NCBI RefSeq assembly: GCF_964204645.1
Contig: NC_134027.1
Span: 12,946,485-13,010,484 of the forward strand
Length of the DNA: 64,000 nucleotides
Direction of reading: 5' to 3'
Origin: Tubulanus polymorphus
Taxonomy: Eukaryota; Nemertea; Palaeonemertea; Tubulaniformes; Tubulanidae
Position 1 is the first letter of the stretch; the number at the start of each line of letters is the position of its first letter. Made by a program: the position numbers and the translations under genes. Positions 1 to 11,581 of this stretch are shown here, one piece after another. Under the pieces are notes generated by a model. It was not told the origin of the DNA and did not search any database. It saw only the letters and a list, made by a program, of their open reading frames with translations.

Positions 1-2508
1 TTCGACGATGATCCCGATTATGATCCAGGTGAAGATCCTAATGGATCATCTTCAACTGAATTTGACGATGAATGTAGCTCTTCAGTATTCGATGAAATGA
101 GGTAGGATTTTAATTTTCCTACAGTGTTTTTTTACAACACTTATATCATAACTATGATAAGTATAATTTTTTTCAGGGATGAAGCAGAAGTGCCATTACA
201 AAAGAGGTCAAAATTCATTGTTGACCAATCTGCATTGCTGGAACTGTTTGTGTTATGCGTTTTGTGTCGTGGGAAAAACACTGTCCTTCGCAGAGTAATT
301 TCTACCCAGCTCACCGTGAAGACGAAGTGTCAGCAGTGTCACCATGAAACCAAATGGCAAAGTGAACCATGTGTAAAGCGTATCCCAATAACCGGTCTGT
401 TATTAAGTTCACTGATAGTGCTGACTGGAAATCTCACCTCAAAAGTTATACGACTGCTCAGGTAAGAAAAAGAAAATCAAGCATTCAGTAAAAGGTTTAC
501 ATTTTGATCGCTTTATAATATGGATAATTATCATTATTGGATTATCTGCTTATAGGTTGGCAGGTATCCAGTGCATGAGTACAAGAACTGCGTTTCGGCA
601 CCAAGCACAGTTTGTACATAAGGCAGTGTACTCTGTTTGGAAATCAAGTCGTCAGTCTTTACTCGACAGCCTCAAAGGATCAGCACTTCTCATTGGGGGG
701 GATGCTAGGTGTGACAGCCCAGGACACTCTGCAAAATATTTTACATATTCGATAATGGACCTGAAAAGTAATAAGATAATTTCATCAGAACTGATACAGG
801 TGTGGTATATCATTTGAAATTTTAGTCCTTTATAATAATATTAGTTCTTACTTATAAGAATATAATCTTATTATTCATTTAGTCAAATGAGGTAACGTCA
901 TCAAACGCTATGGAAATAGAAGGTCTGAAACGTGCTGCAGAACGATTGAAGACATACGAAATCACAGCTTTCATTAGCGATATGCACCCTTCAGTGCATA
1001 AGTGGGCTCGAGACACCTGGAAAGTATCTCATTACTTTGATACCTGGCATTGTGTGAAGGGTAAGTCAATTATCAAATCAGAATCCTGTTATAACATCCC
1101 GCTCTACTTTGAATCAATATCAATTTCACTTGGTGTTAACTCATTCTGGTATGAGAGCAACAGACATTTATTTTCTGTGTAATATTATGTTTTGCAGCAG
1201 TGATTAAGAAACTCGAGAAACTCAGTAAAAAGAAAGGTCTCGAAGATATCCAAGCTTGGATACAAAGTATCCGAGTTCACCTGTATTGGTGCGCTATGTC
1301 GTCGAAACCTGGGGACCATGAGGATATAAAACGAAAGTGGGAAACCTGTTTGGAACATATTTCAAACAATCATGAAAACTGTATGCATGGAGATTATGAA
1401 AAGAAAAGAAAATGGATATTACCAGGTATCTATGATAACCAAAAGTCTTCATAAGCTATTGACTTGATACATGGGTGATTAGTTGCATTTTACATGTACA
1501 TATTATATTTCGTCATTTTTCTAGATACATATGCCGCAAGTGAGCTCGAGAAAGTAATGAAAAACACCAGAACAGTGAATCAAATCGGAAATATGTCATC
1601 GTATGGTCAGACGAGCTCTGTAGAAGCATTTCATAGTGTGTTAAACCACTTTGCACCTAAGATGATTCACTTTTCATATATTGGAATGCTTAGCAGGTTA
1701 GTAAAAAGTAGCTGTGAATAGCTTCAACTTGTTAAAACACTCAACATTCGTCTAATAAATTAGTGTCTTTACAAATTGGATCTGTGATATTTCTTTAATT
1801 TCCATAAACCTAAAGTGCGTGGGACATGAACCTGAGACTTATAAATCCTTCGTGGCTTTGTTTTGGTTCCAACTCGCTAGTGTTGCCATCTTTTGGTTTT
1901 TATTTTAACTTACTACATCTGTATGATTTCAAACCAGGCGATATGGACTAATAAAATATTCAGATAATATTGTCACATAAAATATGAAAAATTATTTCAT
2001 TTTTAGGATGTGCACAGCAATCTTGCATTACAACGAAAATAGCGGCAGACTTCAAGCTAAAACTAAAGATGGGAATGAGCGTTTCACTGTATTTTATCCA
2101 AAACACAAAGATGGTCACACGCTTCGTAGAATATTGACCAAAGCAACATACGTTAGGTCACAATTGGATGCATATTAGAACCCTTTGATCATCGATAGTT
2201 TATAAACATATCATTGAAGCCTGTCTATAATTGAAAGCGGATCCTCATTTGCTTCATCAAATATCTTTTTAGGTTATGTCGATGAATGCGTTGTTGCAGC
2301 AATAAAGATTGCAAACAAGGAAGTCGAAGTGAGTGATTACTGTACTCCTCCACCTCATTTGAGTTCTCAAAAAGTGAAAGTAACCAAGGAAGAAGCCATA
2401 AACCAGCATTTGTCTCGCTTCAAGAAAGTTACAGAAATCGTGCAATCGAAGCCTCAATCCTCAGGACCAACACAGCAACAGAAGAGAAAAAGATCAAATA
2501 AACTGTAA
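1..2508 (+). CDS. Multi-exon DDE/RNase H-fold transposase-like protein, 5' end outside window
   Basis: Not tied to a named family. Exons supported by GT-AG borders and a continuous frame: 1-101, 177-461, 556-799, 883-1060, 1198-1425, 1525-1696, 2007-about 2151 and about 2273-2508 (stop TAA 2506-2508). The last junction does not join cleanly in phase, so a frame problem or missed border lies near 2151-2273. The first exon is an acidic D/E/S-rich linker. A cysteine pair CQQC follows in exon 2. Exon 3 has GGDARCDSPGHSAKY, exon 4 FISDMHPSVHKW and exon 6 SSVEAFHSVLNHFAP, which read as the D, D and E positions of a DDE catalytic core. The C-terminus is basic (KRKRSNK). Such proteins recur in invertebrate and fish genomes as transposon-derived genes. 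It could be an old transposon or a domesticated copy. Convergent with the gene at 2604-3708. Confidence 0.6.
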
Positions 2509-2556
2509 TCAAGATAACGATTAATGAAAAACTAATTCCTGAAATAATTTGTCCGT

Positions 2557-2569
2557 TTTATTTAATAAA
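2557..2569. terminator. Back-to-back polyadenylation signals of two convergent genes
   Basis: AATAAA on the plus strand at 2564-2569 lies 56 bases after the stop of the transposase-like gene. AATAAA on the minus strand at 2557-2562 lies 42 bases after the stop of the P2X7-C-like gene. The two hexamers are one base apart. Confidence 0.5.
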
Positions 2570-2603
2570 GATACTTATATTATTATCTACACACATAATT
2601 CAC

Positions 2604-3708
2604 TTAGTCGTCCAGTTTTGGCAGCCTGAATCCTTTATAAATGGCGAATTCTTCATCACCGTCTTTCGGAAAGTGTGCCCGGATGCACGAAACAACACAA
2701 GATGGCAAAATAACCCTTATCTTAGGTCCACAGAATCCCCAGCACCAACGAACAAACTGGCGATACGCAATATGTCTGTATTTATCATTGGTCTGGCCTT
2801 CAAATGCTCTTCTGCCGTATTGCTGGTTTCTATAACCACTCCAGGCTGTTTGAAGAACCCAGACATGTAGGCACACCCCCTTAAATCCATCGGTGTCAGT
2901 GATGCAGTTGTATTCCCTGGAATCGTATCCTTCGAGTTCTCGAATTTTCCCGGCAACAACATCTATCTCACTGCAACACACACATTCCGGTTCTGTTGTT
3001 AGAATTTGACAATGGGTGCATGTACACCTGTGAAAATAAATTAAAACATTCCATCAAGACATGAAAGGTGGATCTAATTATTTCTCGTCTGGGTCTAACT
3101 GCAGTTTGGGTCACCTTTCCACTGTGTGACGCTAGTTGTTAACGTAAGGTTAGGTACATAACCATTAGGGACACCTAAACTGCAGTCACTCCCTGGTCTG
3201 GAATGAGATATCGGGTAGGCTTTCTAGCAGTCTCTGATTGCCGTTTTAGATGGCTTAGTTAGTTTATACTGAATTCCTTAGATACCGGCTGTACAAAAAA
3301 AAAACTACAAAAGACTATAGAAAGCCTTCTGTTTTACTATTGGTTGACGGATGAATTTAATAACCGAATCCACCATTATCCTTAGATTGTGTCGCCCCAT
3401 ACTTTGTTAACAACAATAGAAATCCCTTACCATTCATTGAACCGATGAACATCTAATCTAGAGATTCTATCCGGTCTATTGTCCGGTCTAGCGCCGTCTT
3501 CGTCATCGTCTGATGCATCAGGCTCGTACAAATACGGCGGCTCTGCAGCATTAAAAACGTCCATATCGGGCCCCATTTCGCCCACCTCAATTTCAGATGA
3601 TAGTGCACTTTCATCTGAGAATTCTCTTTCGCTTATATTTTCGCTCACTTCGCTAGATGAGGATGAATTGTCGGAGGAATAATCACTGCATTCTCTATTG
3701 TCGGCCAT
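2604..3708 (-). CDS. P2X purinoceptor 7 C-terminal-domain-like protein (two exons)
   Basis: Exon 1 is 3431-3708 (ATG at 3708), exon 2 is 2604-3027. Donor GTAAGG and acceptor CACAG join in phase through a Trp codon. Exon 1 is an acidic, serine-rich N-terminus (SDYSSDNSSSSSEVSE). Exon 2 carries a cysteine/histidine cluster (CTCTHC, ECVCC) and then the block YRHIAYRQFVRWCWGF, RVILPSCVVSCIRAHFP and a C-terminal YKGF. This matches the zinc-binding intracellular domain known from P2X7 receptors that is found as a stand-alone protein in many invertebrates. There are no membrane segments, so it is not a receptor channel. Cellular role unknown; members are often multicopy and sit near transposons. No lesion was seen. 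Confidence 0.75.
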
Positions 3709-3747
3709 TTTGTTTCTGTTTGTTGTTCTCGGTTATACGTCATTCGA

Positions 3748-3770
3748 TGACGTCATTGCCAACGCACGTG
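3748..3770 (-). promoter_or_regulatory. CRE-like TGACGTCA plus E-box CACGTG upstream of the P2X7-C-like gene
   Basis: A perfect palindromic TGACGTCA at 3748-3755 and CACGTG at 3765-3770 lie 40-62 bases upstream of the minus-strand ATG at 3708. The position suits a promoter. Binding is inferred from consensus only. Confidence 0.35.
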
Positions 3771-3968
3771 GCAATGTAGTCAAATGTAAACAAATCATCG
3801 GAATTTCTATTAAAAGTCGTATTTAGACCAGTTAGCTAAACCGTAGAAATGTTTTATTGATATCAGTCCAATCTACGATGATTCATCTACCAAATTAATC
3901 ATTAAGAATGCAAAACCTGACTTATGTGTCACAAATCCTTTAACATTATTGTTTTCTGGCTGGTGTTC

Positions 3969-4064
3969 ATTCTCCCCCATTTATTAGGAAAAAAAATTAC
4001 TTGTGGTGATGAGTGGTGTCTCGACCGCACGACCTCTGGTATGAAAGCCCACTTTTCCAATTAC
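3969..4064. mobile_element. Solo terminus of a third Polinton
   Basis: About 97 bases match the right end of Polinton 2: the polB start context, a T/A tract, ATTACTTGTGGTGATGAGTG, TCTGGTATGAAA and the terminal ...AATTACT. It is a diverged copy, not an exact duplicate, and it lacks the 255-bp insert seen in the right end of Polinton 2. No Polinton genes lie to its left, so it is a truncated end. Its last bases abut the BEL LTR at 4065. Confidence 0.7.
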
Positions 4065-4319
4065 TGTAGTATTAGACCAGAGAGACGACCAGAGAACAAG
4101 AACTCAGCACGACGAACAGTGTAGTCTTACAAAAATGCCTCCTGATTTATTCATACACAGATATTTATATGCAGCAAATATGACGGTCACAGACCGTGAA
4201 TAACAAATAGTATTGAATTCGGAAATATACAGTTTACAGTTTACTGGACAGTTCAGTCACATTCGAAACAACAACAGAGTTGACAGAGTTGAGTCACTCC
4301 ATAGGACCGAGTCCCGACA
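4065..4319 (-). repeat. 3' LTR of the BEL/Pao element
   Basis: Begins TGTAGTATTAGAC and ends GAGTCCCGACA on the plus strand, with TG...CA ends. About 98% identical to 57883-58137. The integrase reading frame runs into it and stops at 4257. Confidence 0.92.
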
Positions 4320-5748
4320 TTCTCCCGGCGCGAAGTTTCTGCAAGGCTGCAACGGCAGCAGCACGTTTCGGGCGGATGATCCTTTTTTTTTACTCGCTTT
4401 TTCGGGTTGTGGCTCCTGTTTCGCGAATTCTTGATGATTTATTTCGAGCGGGTACAACTTATTAATGGGTCTACTCGTTCGACCCTTAGCGGTTCGCACG
4501 ACCGCCGATCGCACACAGTTATCATTTCCACGATTCAACTTTTCGATGATACCCAAACGCCATGTAAGACGAGGGTTATCCGCGTGGATTTGAACGATAT
4601 CACCTATTTTCACTATTTCCTGATTATTTCCGGACTGATTATGTCGCTCCCTGAGTGCGGTGAGGTACTCGTTTTTCCATCTACCCCAGAAATGCTGCAC
4701 GAGTACGGCGCGATGTTCTTGCCGACGATTCAACTCGCTATGACCATAATCTGGATCAGCCAACGTATCAGCATCAGTAATAGGTTGCGGAAGAGCCGAT
4801 ATTCTGCGCCCATAGATTAAGTGAGAAGGAGTTAGTGGTTCTAGTTCTAAAACACGGCTATCAACATATGTTAAAGGTCTATCATTAATTATACATTCAC
4901 ATTCAATAACAACAGTATTCAATTCATCGTAGTTAAGTTTTGCACGACCGAGGACTCTTTTCAGACAGCTTTTTACCATCCCAACTAACCTCTCCCAAAG
5001 TCCTCTGAACCACGGAGCTCTTTTTGGAATGAAACGCCATTCGACCCCATTCTGGGCCATGAATTGAAAGATTTTCAGTGATTTGAATAAATTCGAGAGT
5101 TCCTCGAATGCGCATGTAACAGTTGAAGCATTATCAGAATACACAATACGTGGAAACGATCGACGAGCACAAAACCTACGAAATGCTAAAAGAAAGGCAT
5201 CACAGGTAAGGTCAGTTACAAGTTCTAAATGTAACGCTCTAGTAATAGCGCATGTTATAAGACAAATATAAACCTTTGCATCAGATGATTCGGTTCTTAC
5301 GATTAAAGCGCCTGTATAATCAATACCAACTACTGAAAAGGGTGGCGCTTCTTGAACTCGTACGGCGGGTAATGGAGCCGGATCGGGAAGCACGAATGGT
5401 TTACCAGTGCCAGCCTTAATACAAGGCACACACTTGTGTATCAAAGAGGTAATACGACGACGAATTTGTGGTACCCAATATTTCTGTCTAACAAACGCTA
5501 TTGTTGCATTAACACCTTCATGCATTACCTTAATACAATGGACGTAACGAAGATACAAAAACGTGAATCGATGGGTTCTCGGCAACAGGATCGGGTACTT
5601 CGTTTTCACTGGAAGCCTAGCGTTCTGTATTCTCCCCCCGCAACGAAGGACGCCATCAGACAAAACAAGTTTCAACTGTCTTACCAAAACTTGTCGTGGC
5701 TTCGAATTGGAACGTAAGGAATGAATAATATCACCAAATCCTTCACTC
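4257..5748 (-). pseudogene. BEL/Pao integrase segment (3' part of pol)
   Basis: Open from 5748 down to a stop at 4257, but without its own start: it continues the RNase H segment at 33861-34816 across the IS3EU-like insertion. A zinc-binding H-H-C-C module (HCIKVMHEG ... HKCVPCIKAG) precedes the DDE core: VGIDYTGAL (D), IVYSDNAST (D) and RGLWERLVGMVKSCLKR (E). The C-terminal domain (GDIVQIHADNPRLTWRLGII, then RPINKLYPLEI) is the small beta domain typical of Pao integrases. Residues look complete, so this part decayed little; it is disabled by the split. Confidence 0.88.
4320..4331 (-). other. Polypurine tract candidate of the BEL element
   Basis: Directly inside the 3' LTR the minus strand reads GCGCCGGGAGAA, a purine-rich stretch in the place expected for the plus-strand primer. 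Confidence 0.45.
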
Positions 5749-6045
5749 TATGGAACGCGATTCATGCAATAAACATGACCATTGTTACGACGTAGGATAA
5801 TTGCTGCGCCGTAGTATATTTGCGTCGGTGTATATTTTCTCCGACGTAGGATAATTGCTGCACCGTAGTATATTTGCGACGTGTCTACTTTTCATCGCAT
5901 CTATTTCGCTGCGACGTGGGTAGTTTGTAACGACGTAGCTTATTTACGTGAAGGTTCCATAGTTCACCGTATGGTGGCGCCACGGTATTATATACTCAAT
6001 AAAGTTAGAATTTAATTGAATCATATCGCTCTTTTCGACGCAACA
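5749..6045 (+). repeat. Left terminal inverted repeat of the IS3EU-like element
   Basis: Matches 33564-33860 in inverted orientation. It holds two internal copies of CGACGTAGGATAATTGCTGC followed by CCGTAGTATATTTGCG, which are plausible transposase binding sites. A pair of AATAAA/ATTAAA-like tracts lies near its inner end. Confidence 0.93.
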
Positions 6046-6119
6046 TAGTACGCCACAATCCGAAACTTTCGCGCTTTCCTTCGAATCTAATCTAATCTAA
6101 TCACGCCGGTATACAAATC

Positions 6120-9100
6120 ATGGATGCAATTCTTTCCGAGTTGAAACTTGATGAAGTAATAGAAACATTCCGGAGGGAAAATGTAAGGATAACTATTCAA
6201 TATAAGGACAATAAGCCCATCCATCCAGATATATACATAGGCCTACCACTTACCACCAGTGTCGAGTGCCGCCGCCGGCGGACGATACGTTGATGGATCT
6301 GGATGGATGGATCGTCGATATGGAGAAGATCCAGACCATATCGTCGCCCGGCACGTGCACCCACTCCCGGACGATCGTCTCCTGTTGATGGAAATGAATT
6401 GTGATATGTTAAGATCATTTTATTATTATAATGACTAATGACAGGCTAGGCAGCTTTACAAGCCTGAAGTAATGTCTTGTGACGTGTAATAAGGATGTAA
6501 ACTAAGTGCTCTTCTGGCTCTGGTATTTCTCAATAACCGGTAACAACATTTTTCCAGGCGCAGAGTCTAGGCCTACTCTCTCGAAGCGGTAACATAATTG
6601 GGCTCACAGCACAAGCGAGATAATGTGTTTTGCAGAATATTTTCATTATCTTATTCAGGTAACTCCAGCAGCTGTCGTAGCAATGCTCGACACTGACCTC
6701 ACCTCCATGGGAGTAACAAGAATGGGCGATCGAGCACTCCTGAAAGTGAAATGTCGGCACTTTATATCATCAACTAGTGTTAATCGTCCAAGTGAGTAAA
6801 TGGGAATTTACAATCATAAGTTGTAATAACGAGTACCAGTACTAAACCTATGCTTTAAATTTTTAGCTGTACCTATTCCGTCCTATGACATAGGCAAGGA
6901 GAGGAAAACTTTATTTACATCAAAAAAAGGATCCGAAAAACAAGTCGGCTATGATGAAATTAACTTTCTTTTGTCTAGGCAATCCTGACTGTGTAAGTTA
7001 TAGATTTTCATTCATATACCAGCAGTTCAGACATTGAAAAGTTAATAGGCCTATTGTAAAGCTGTTTTGATTAAAAAATACCAAAGTAACTGTACATTGT
7101 ATAACTCAAGTTAATAACTTACTTTTGCAGAAGTTATCTTCGAATTATCACTAATACGATCTGTTTCAATAATGGTTTTATTTCATTGCTTCCAGATGGT
7201 TATTCCGCATGACAGGGAAAGTAGAATTAGCCTGATACAGTCAGGATTGGGCGAGAAAACATTGGAAATAGAAAAAGATTCAACATTCATAGAACTTCGA
7301 GGTAAATTGTTCGAAGTGTTTCCACAGTTGTCCACCGGTGGTGGTTTCGAGTTTCTTGCTGCCAGGGCAAATAAAATGTTGGAGCTGCTTGACATTGAAA
7401 GCAGCTCCATCACACCGTATGCCTTGAAGAGCCTTGTGGCTCGAGGAAAAATCTATATTCGCCCCATACAAAGAGAGATATTGTCGCAAACTACTCCAAA
7501 GGTGAGTCAATGAACTATTTTCTGCTGTTCTTATAAATGATCTTAAGTATGAATAAAATTTGTTTCTGGTTGTAGGCGGAATCAGTGAAAGAAAAGTGCT
7601 TGAAATGCGATCAGGAATTTCCACTATCTTTGTTGAGGGAACACACTGAAAGCTGTGACGGGTATATATTTTTTCTTATTACAACGAACTTCACAGGACC
7701 AGAAAATCAGAACCCAGTTCCACAGTTGTGAGTTAAGATTTGACTCTGAGTTAAAACATTGAAAATGAACTAATTTTAACTCAGAGTTAACTCTAACTCA
7801 CTACTGTGGAACCGGGTCCTGTTGGTTAAAACCAGTATAAAATTAATTTGTCTTACTTGGGTCGCAATTCTATATACATGTATGTTATCCGTATCTGATG
7901 AATTGATTTATTGTTTGTTATGATGAGGATTCCACTCTACAGATGAAAGGAATTAAATTTTTAAATATTATTCTTAAATCGCTAGTTTGATCGATGATCT
8001 ACCGAAGATTTCAAATGCTGCTGCTGCTGCTGCTGCTGTTGCTGCTGTTAAGAGGAGCATTTCGTCTGTATGTATAGCTTGTAATATACATGTACATTGT
8101 AACAAGATGTTTCAGATTGCAGGCAATAACAGTTTATTATGTTTGTTGTAACTGCTGAATTAAAAAGTACACTCACTAAATATTTTATCAGTGATAAGTT
8201 TTCTATAATGGACCTAAGGATTATTATTATTATGGATTACAGACAAATGATGCAGAAAGAAATCCTAAACAAGTTCGGCCTAATTCAGCCTACAATTTCC
8301 ACAGGTACGTTTCTTCAGCAGCTATATTCCACATTCGCTGTATATGGTGATGTTGATGTATGTTTTACAATTCATCATCAGGTGTCAATACTACCTACCA
8401 TACATGTAAATGTAAGATATTCAATGCATTATTAGTTTCATAAAAAGCCGAGATGATTGTCTTAAATGGCTTGCTTCTTCCCAGCATCCTGGACACACCC
8501 TCTGATTCTTGTACTAAATTAGCTTATATAAAATGCATAATTGGTTTTATTTTAGGCACCAGGAGTTTATTGATCTTACTACCGATTTAGATATGATGTT
8601 TCCAGATGATGACAGTGATGCAGATTTGAATCAGGCAATTGCTAACAGCTTAGCCGAGGTGGTGGAACCACAATTGAAAGAGGAACGGTAAGCCACGGTC
8701 GTAAACTTTTCACTGTCAACGTGAATTGTATTAAACTCAGGAAATTGAAAAACTATATTTTCTTGCATTAACATTCATAGACAATTTCCTATCAGCTTTT
8801 CACGATGCCACATTCACACTTGTCATGGATAATCCAAATTTATTTTACAGTTACGGCATCATTATCTAAAAGAACAAAGGTAGTAGCATGGATATATTTT
8901 TGTTACCCAGTCTATATTCAGGTCTCTGCTTTTTATATGTCTATGTGTACTTTCTTAGGCTATCGGTGTGTAGATTTATTATATATGGTACATGTACATG
9001 CTTTCCTTCTCAATGGGGAACCCACAACACCAGCTATCTATGGAACGCGATTCACCCACCAGATGGCGACAGGTCTTCCGTTCTCAAAATCAGTTCATTG

Positions 9101-11300
9101 AATTTCATTGAACTGAATTTTTAGACTCGGGAATCCATATACTATGCAAATATGCAATAAATTCATTCTTTTACTTAGGTATCGGAAAGATAAGAGAAAA
9201 ATTCATTCAGATTTAATTAATCGAAATGTGGAAAAAATTGAACGCGGACGACCAACTATCTACCAGCGAACCTGGCGGATCCTCGCCTGCCATGAGTGGA
9301 ATCCTCGATTGCCGCAGTAGCGGTGTGTGGGTGCCCCATACACTCTAACCCTAACCAAAAAAAGTATTTGTTAACATTCACAAAAGCGACTGTAACCAAG
9401 TTTAAATCACATCATTATGTTGCACTTCATTAAGGTCTTTTCAATTTATTTCAAAGGTTAAATATAGAATGAAATATTTTCACTTTAGGGATGGCCGTTC
9501 TCTTGAGGTTATCGTAAAAGACCACGCTGCCAAGGTAGTTGAACAAGATTCCGAAGAGACATTGAGTTTCACGTGTAGAAGAAAGTTTATCTTTAAAGAT
9601 GCCGTTGCTAAGCTGAAGAGGACGAATTCTTCAAAACTAACCAAGCCTGTTCAAGTGACCTTCTTGGGAGAGGCTGGAATTGACAATGGTGGTCCTCGAA
9701 GGGAATTCCTGGAATTAGTCATTTCAGAGGCTGCTAGATCTCCGCTTCTTGTTGGGCCAGAAAATTCGAGATCACTGAGTCATGACTTGGTAGCTCTGGA
9801 TAACAGATCTTTTTTTCATTTTGGCCAGTTAATAGCTTTGAACCTTATTCATGGCGGGGCTGGGGCCCGCTTTTTTAATTCATTAATTGCCAAAATTATC
9901 CTGTCCGAGAAGTATGATGCCAAAACAATCGTTGTCGAAGAAGTGCCTGATGTCGATTTACGCAAAAAACTACAACAGGTGTAGTATTCATTGATTTTTT
10001 TAGCCCATTTGTACTGAAGTCCTAGTGGGCTGTTGCATTCACTTTTTAGCCCACTTGGGCTATTGCTAATTCCTCGACCTGTAGCTTCCTAATGAGTTTC
10101 AAGCTCATTGATTTGTATATGTTTACCATGATGTTGAATATTGAATTGTCAAATTGTCAAGCATTTCACAAAGTAGGCATGGTTTCCCTGGACTCTCAGT
10201 TCAAGAGTTTGTATTCGGGTTCATTATAAGACAGTACTAATACACTTTTGATTGTTTCAACTTTCTTTTGCAGCTAAATGAGATTTGTGACGAAGCTGAA
10301 TTGGTGAAATTTGTAGATGAAAATCTAGAATGTCGCTTTGAAATGGGCTTTACAAAACCCTCTATTTTCATAAAATTGTCCGACAAACAAAAGATAGTAG
10401 AGTATCTGGCCTTGAACTCCCTGGTTCACCGTTCAAAATCAGAGCTAAACCAACTTCTAGAAGGTTAGTATTTTACAGTTTAGCAGTAGAATTTGCGAAT
10501 GCAGCTATATTACATTTCGGTCTCAGCTTGGGTTTAAGGTTGTTTTCTGTTCACGCAGAGAGCTCGGTACGATTCTGTTCATTAGGGCTACAATGTTTGA
10601 ATTCTTGTACATCTTATGTTATGCAGGCATGTCGACTCTCGGAGTTCTGGATCTCATCCGCAAATTCCCCTCATCATTCGAAAAGGTCTTTAGTGGGGCT
10701 CCAAGTCCAATGTCCGTAGACTACATGACACAGTTATTTCATGTTGATTACTCCCCTCCTGGATCAAATAAGAGGGTAGAAGAAGAACAAATTATCATGA
10801 ATTGGACGTTCTTACTCGAAGAATCATTTGGTAGGTTTAAGCACCTCCTGGTGTTATCATTTATACATCTACAGTCAAAATCCATTTTAAGGCTGCTATT
10901 CTTTTTAATTTCACTTTTATTTTTCACAGAACAAACTTATGTAACAAAATTATTATTTCTCTGCATTCTGAACTTGATAATTGAAACAAACAATGAGTTA
11001 TTTTCATTAAATTCTGTTACAGAAGGCAATATCAAGGAAAAAACAGATGTTGGCGAGATGACCCTGTCCTTGGAGGATATTCACATGTTTGTCACAGGAT
11101 CTTCTCAGAAACCAATAATAGGTTTCCACCACAAGCCTAGGATCGAGTTCAATCATAGTGGTGATGGATACTTAGTACATGCCAATACTTGTGCCTTGGT
11201 AATAAGACTTCCAGTGAATAAAAAGATGCTTGAGGTTAAAAGTTTTGTCAAGGAGATGACATTTTGTATATACAATTCCCCGGGATTTGGATGTATATAA
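6120..11300 (+). CDS. SAM-UIM-HECT E3 ubiquitin ligase-like protein (13 candidate exons)
   Basis: Candidate exons: 6120-6182, 6659-6791, 6867-?, 7196-7501, 7576-7661, 7986-8067, 8243-8304, 8556-8687, 9179-about 9293, 9489-9978, 10274-10463, 10627-10830, 11023-11300. Most join in phase at GT-AG borders. Exon 3's end and exon 9's donor are unresolved; exon 3 meets an in-frame TGA before its best donor. Exons 1-2 form a SAM-like domain (LSELKLDEVIETFRREN, MGDRALLKVK). Exon 5 has a CLKC...H...C finger. Exon 6 is polyalanine. Exon 8 has a ubiquitin-interacting motif (DLNQAIANSLAEV). Exons 10-13 are HECT-like: VTFLGEAGIDNGGPRREF at the front and HANTCALVIRLP, whose Cys fits the catalytic thioester residue. 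G2E3-like HECT proteins are known passengers of animal transposons. Function in transposition is unknown. Confidence 0.72.
7711..7820. repeat. Small palindromic MITE-like element, copy 1
   Basis: Two arms (GAACCCAGTTCCACAG... and ...CTGTGGAACCGGGTCC) enclose a repeat of GAGTTAAxxTTxGACTCTGAG. Lies in an intron of the HECT gene. A diverged copy is at 35155-35258. Confidence 0.6.
8018..8050 (+). repeat. CTG microsatellite encoding polyalanine
   Basis: GCT repeated with one or two GTT interruptions inside exon 6 of the HECT gene. Read in frame it gives an alanine-rich run. Confidence 0.8.
9039..9054 (+). repeat. Internal copy of the IS3EU-like terminal 16-mer
   Basis: TATGGAACGCGATTCA is identical to the outermost 16 bases of the TIRs at 5749 and 33860. 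The next bases diverge (CCCACCAGATGGCG). It may be one end of a decayed related element in an intron. No matching second end was found nearby. Confidence 0.5.
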
Positions 11301-11581
11301 AATGATTTTATACATGCATTCATTTTAAATGGATATTCGAAGTAAATCAACATGAAATCCTCATGACACACATCCCATTTGTTTGTATGTTTTATTTACT
11401 ATGTATTAAGTCGGATAATAGTCCTAGAATCTTTACCCTTTAAAGCTCAAAGCACCCTTTTTGTCAATAGCTAGTATGACGGTGGTCGGGAATTGGGCCT
11501 GATCCCTCACGAATATAAATTCCGTCCCCGCCCAGCATACTGGTTGTTGACTCTTAAAAGTGCCCCCTCTTGGAATTTATC

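Noticed and set aside
124-176. Upstream part of an ORF starting at 124
   Set aside because: It is intron sequence; the acceptor at 175-176 gives an in-phase join to the first exon.
4407-4820. Plus-strand ORF of 137 codons
   Set aside because: Antisense of the BEL integrase C-terminal domain.
8118-8435. ORF of 98 codons around 8139-8435
   Set aside because: Mostly intron; only 8243-8304, in a different frame, fits the HECT gene exon chain.
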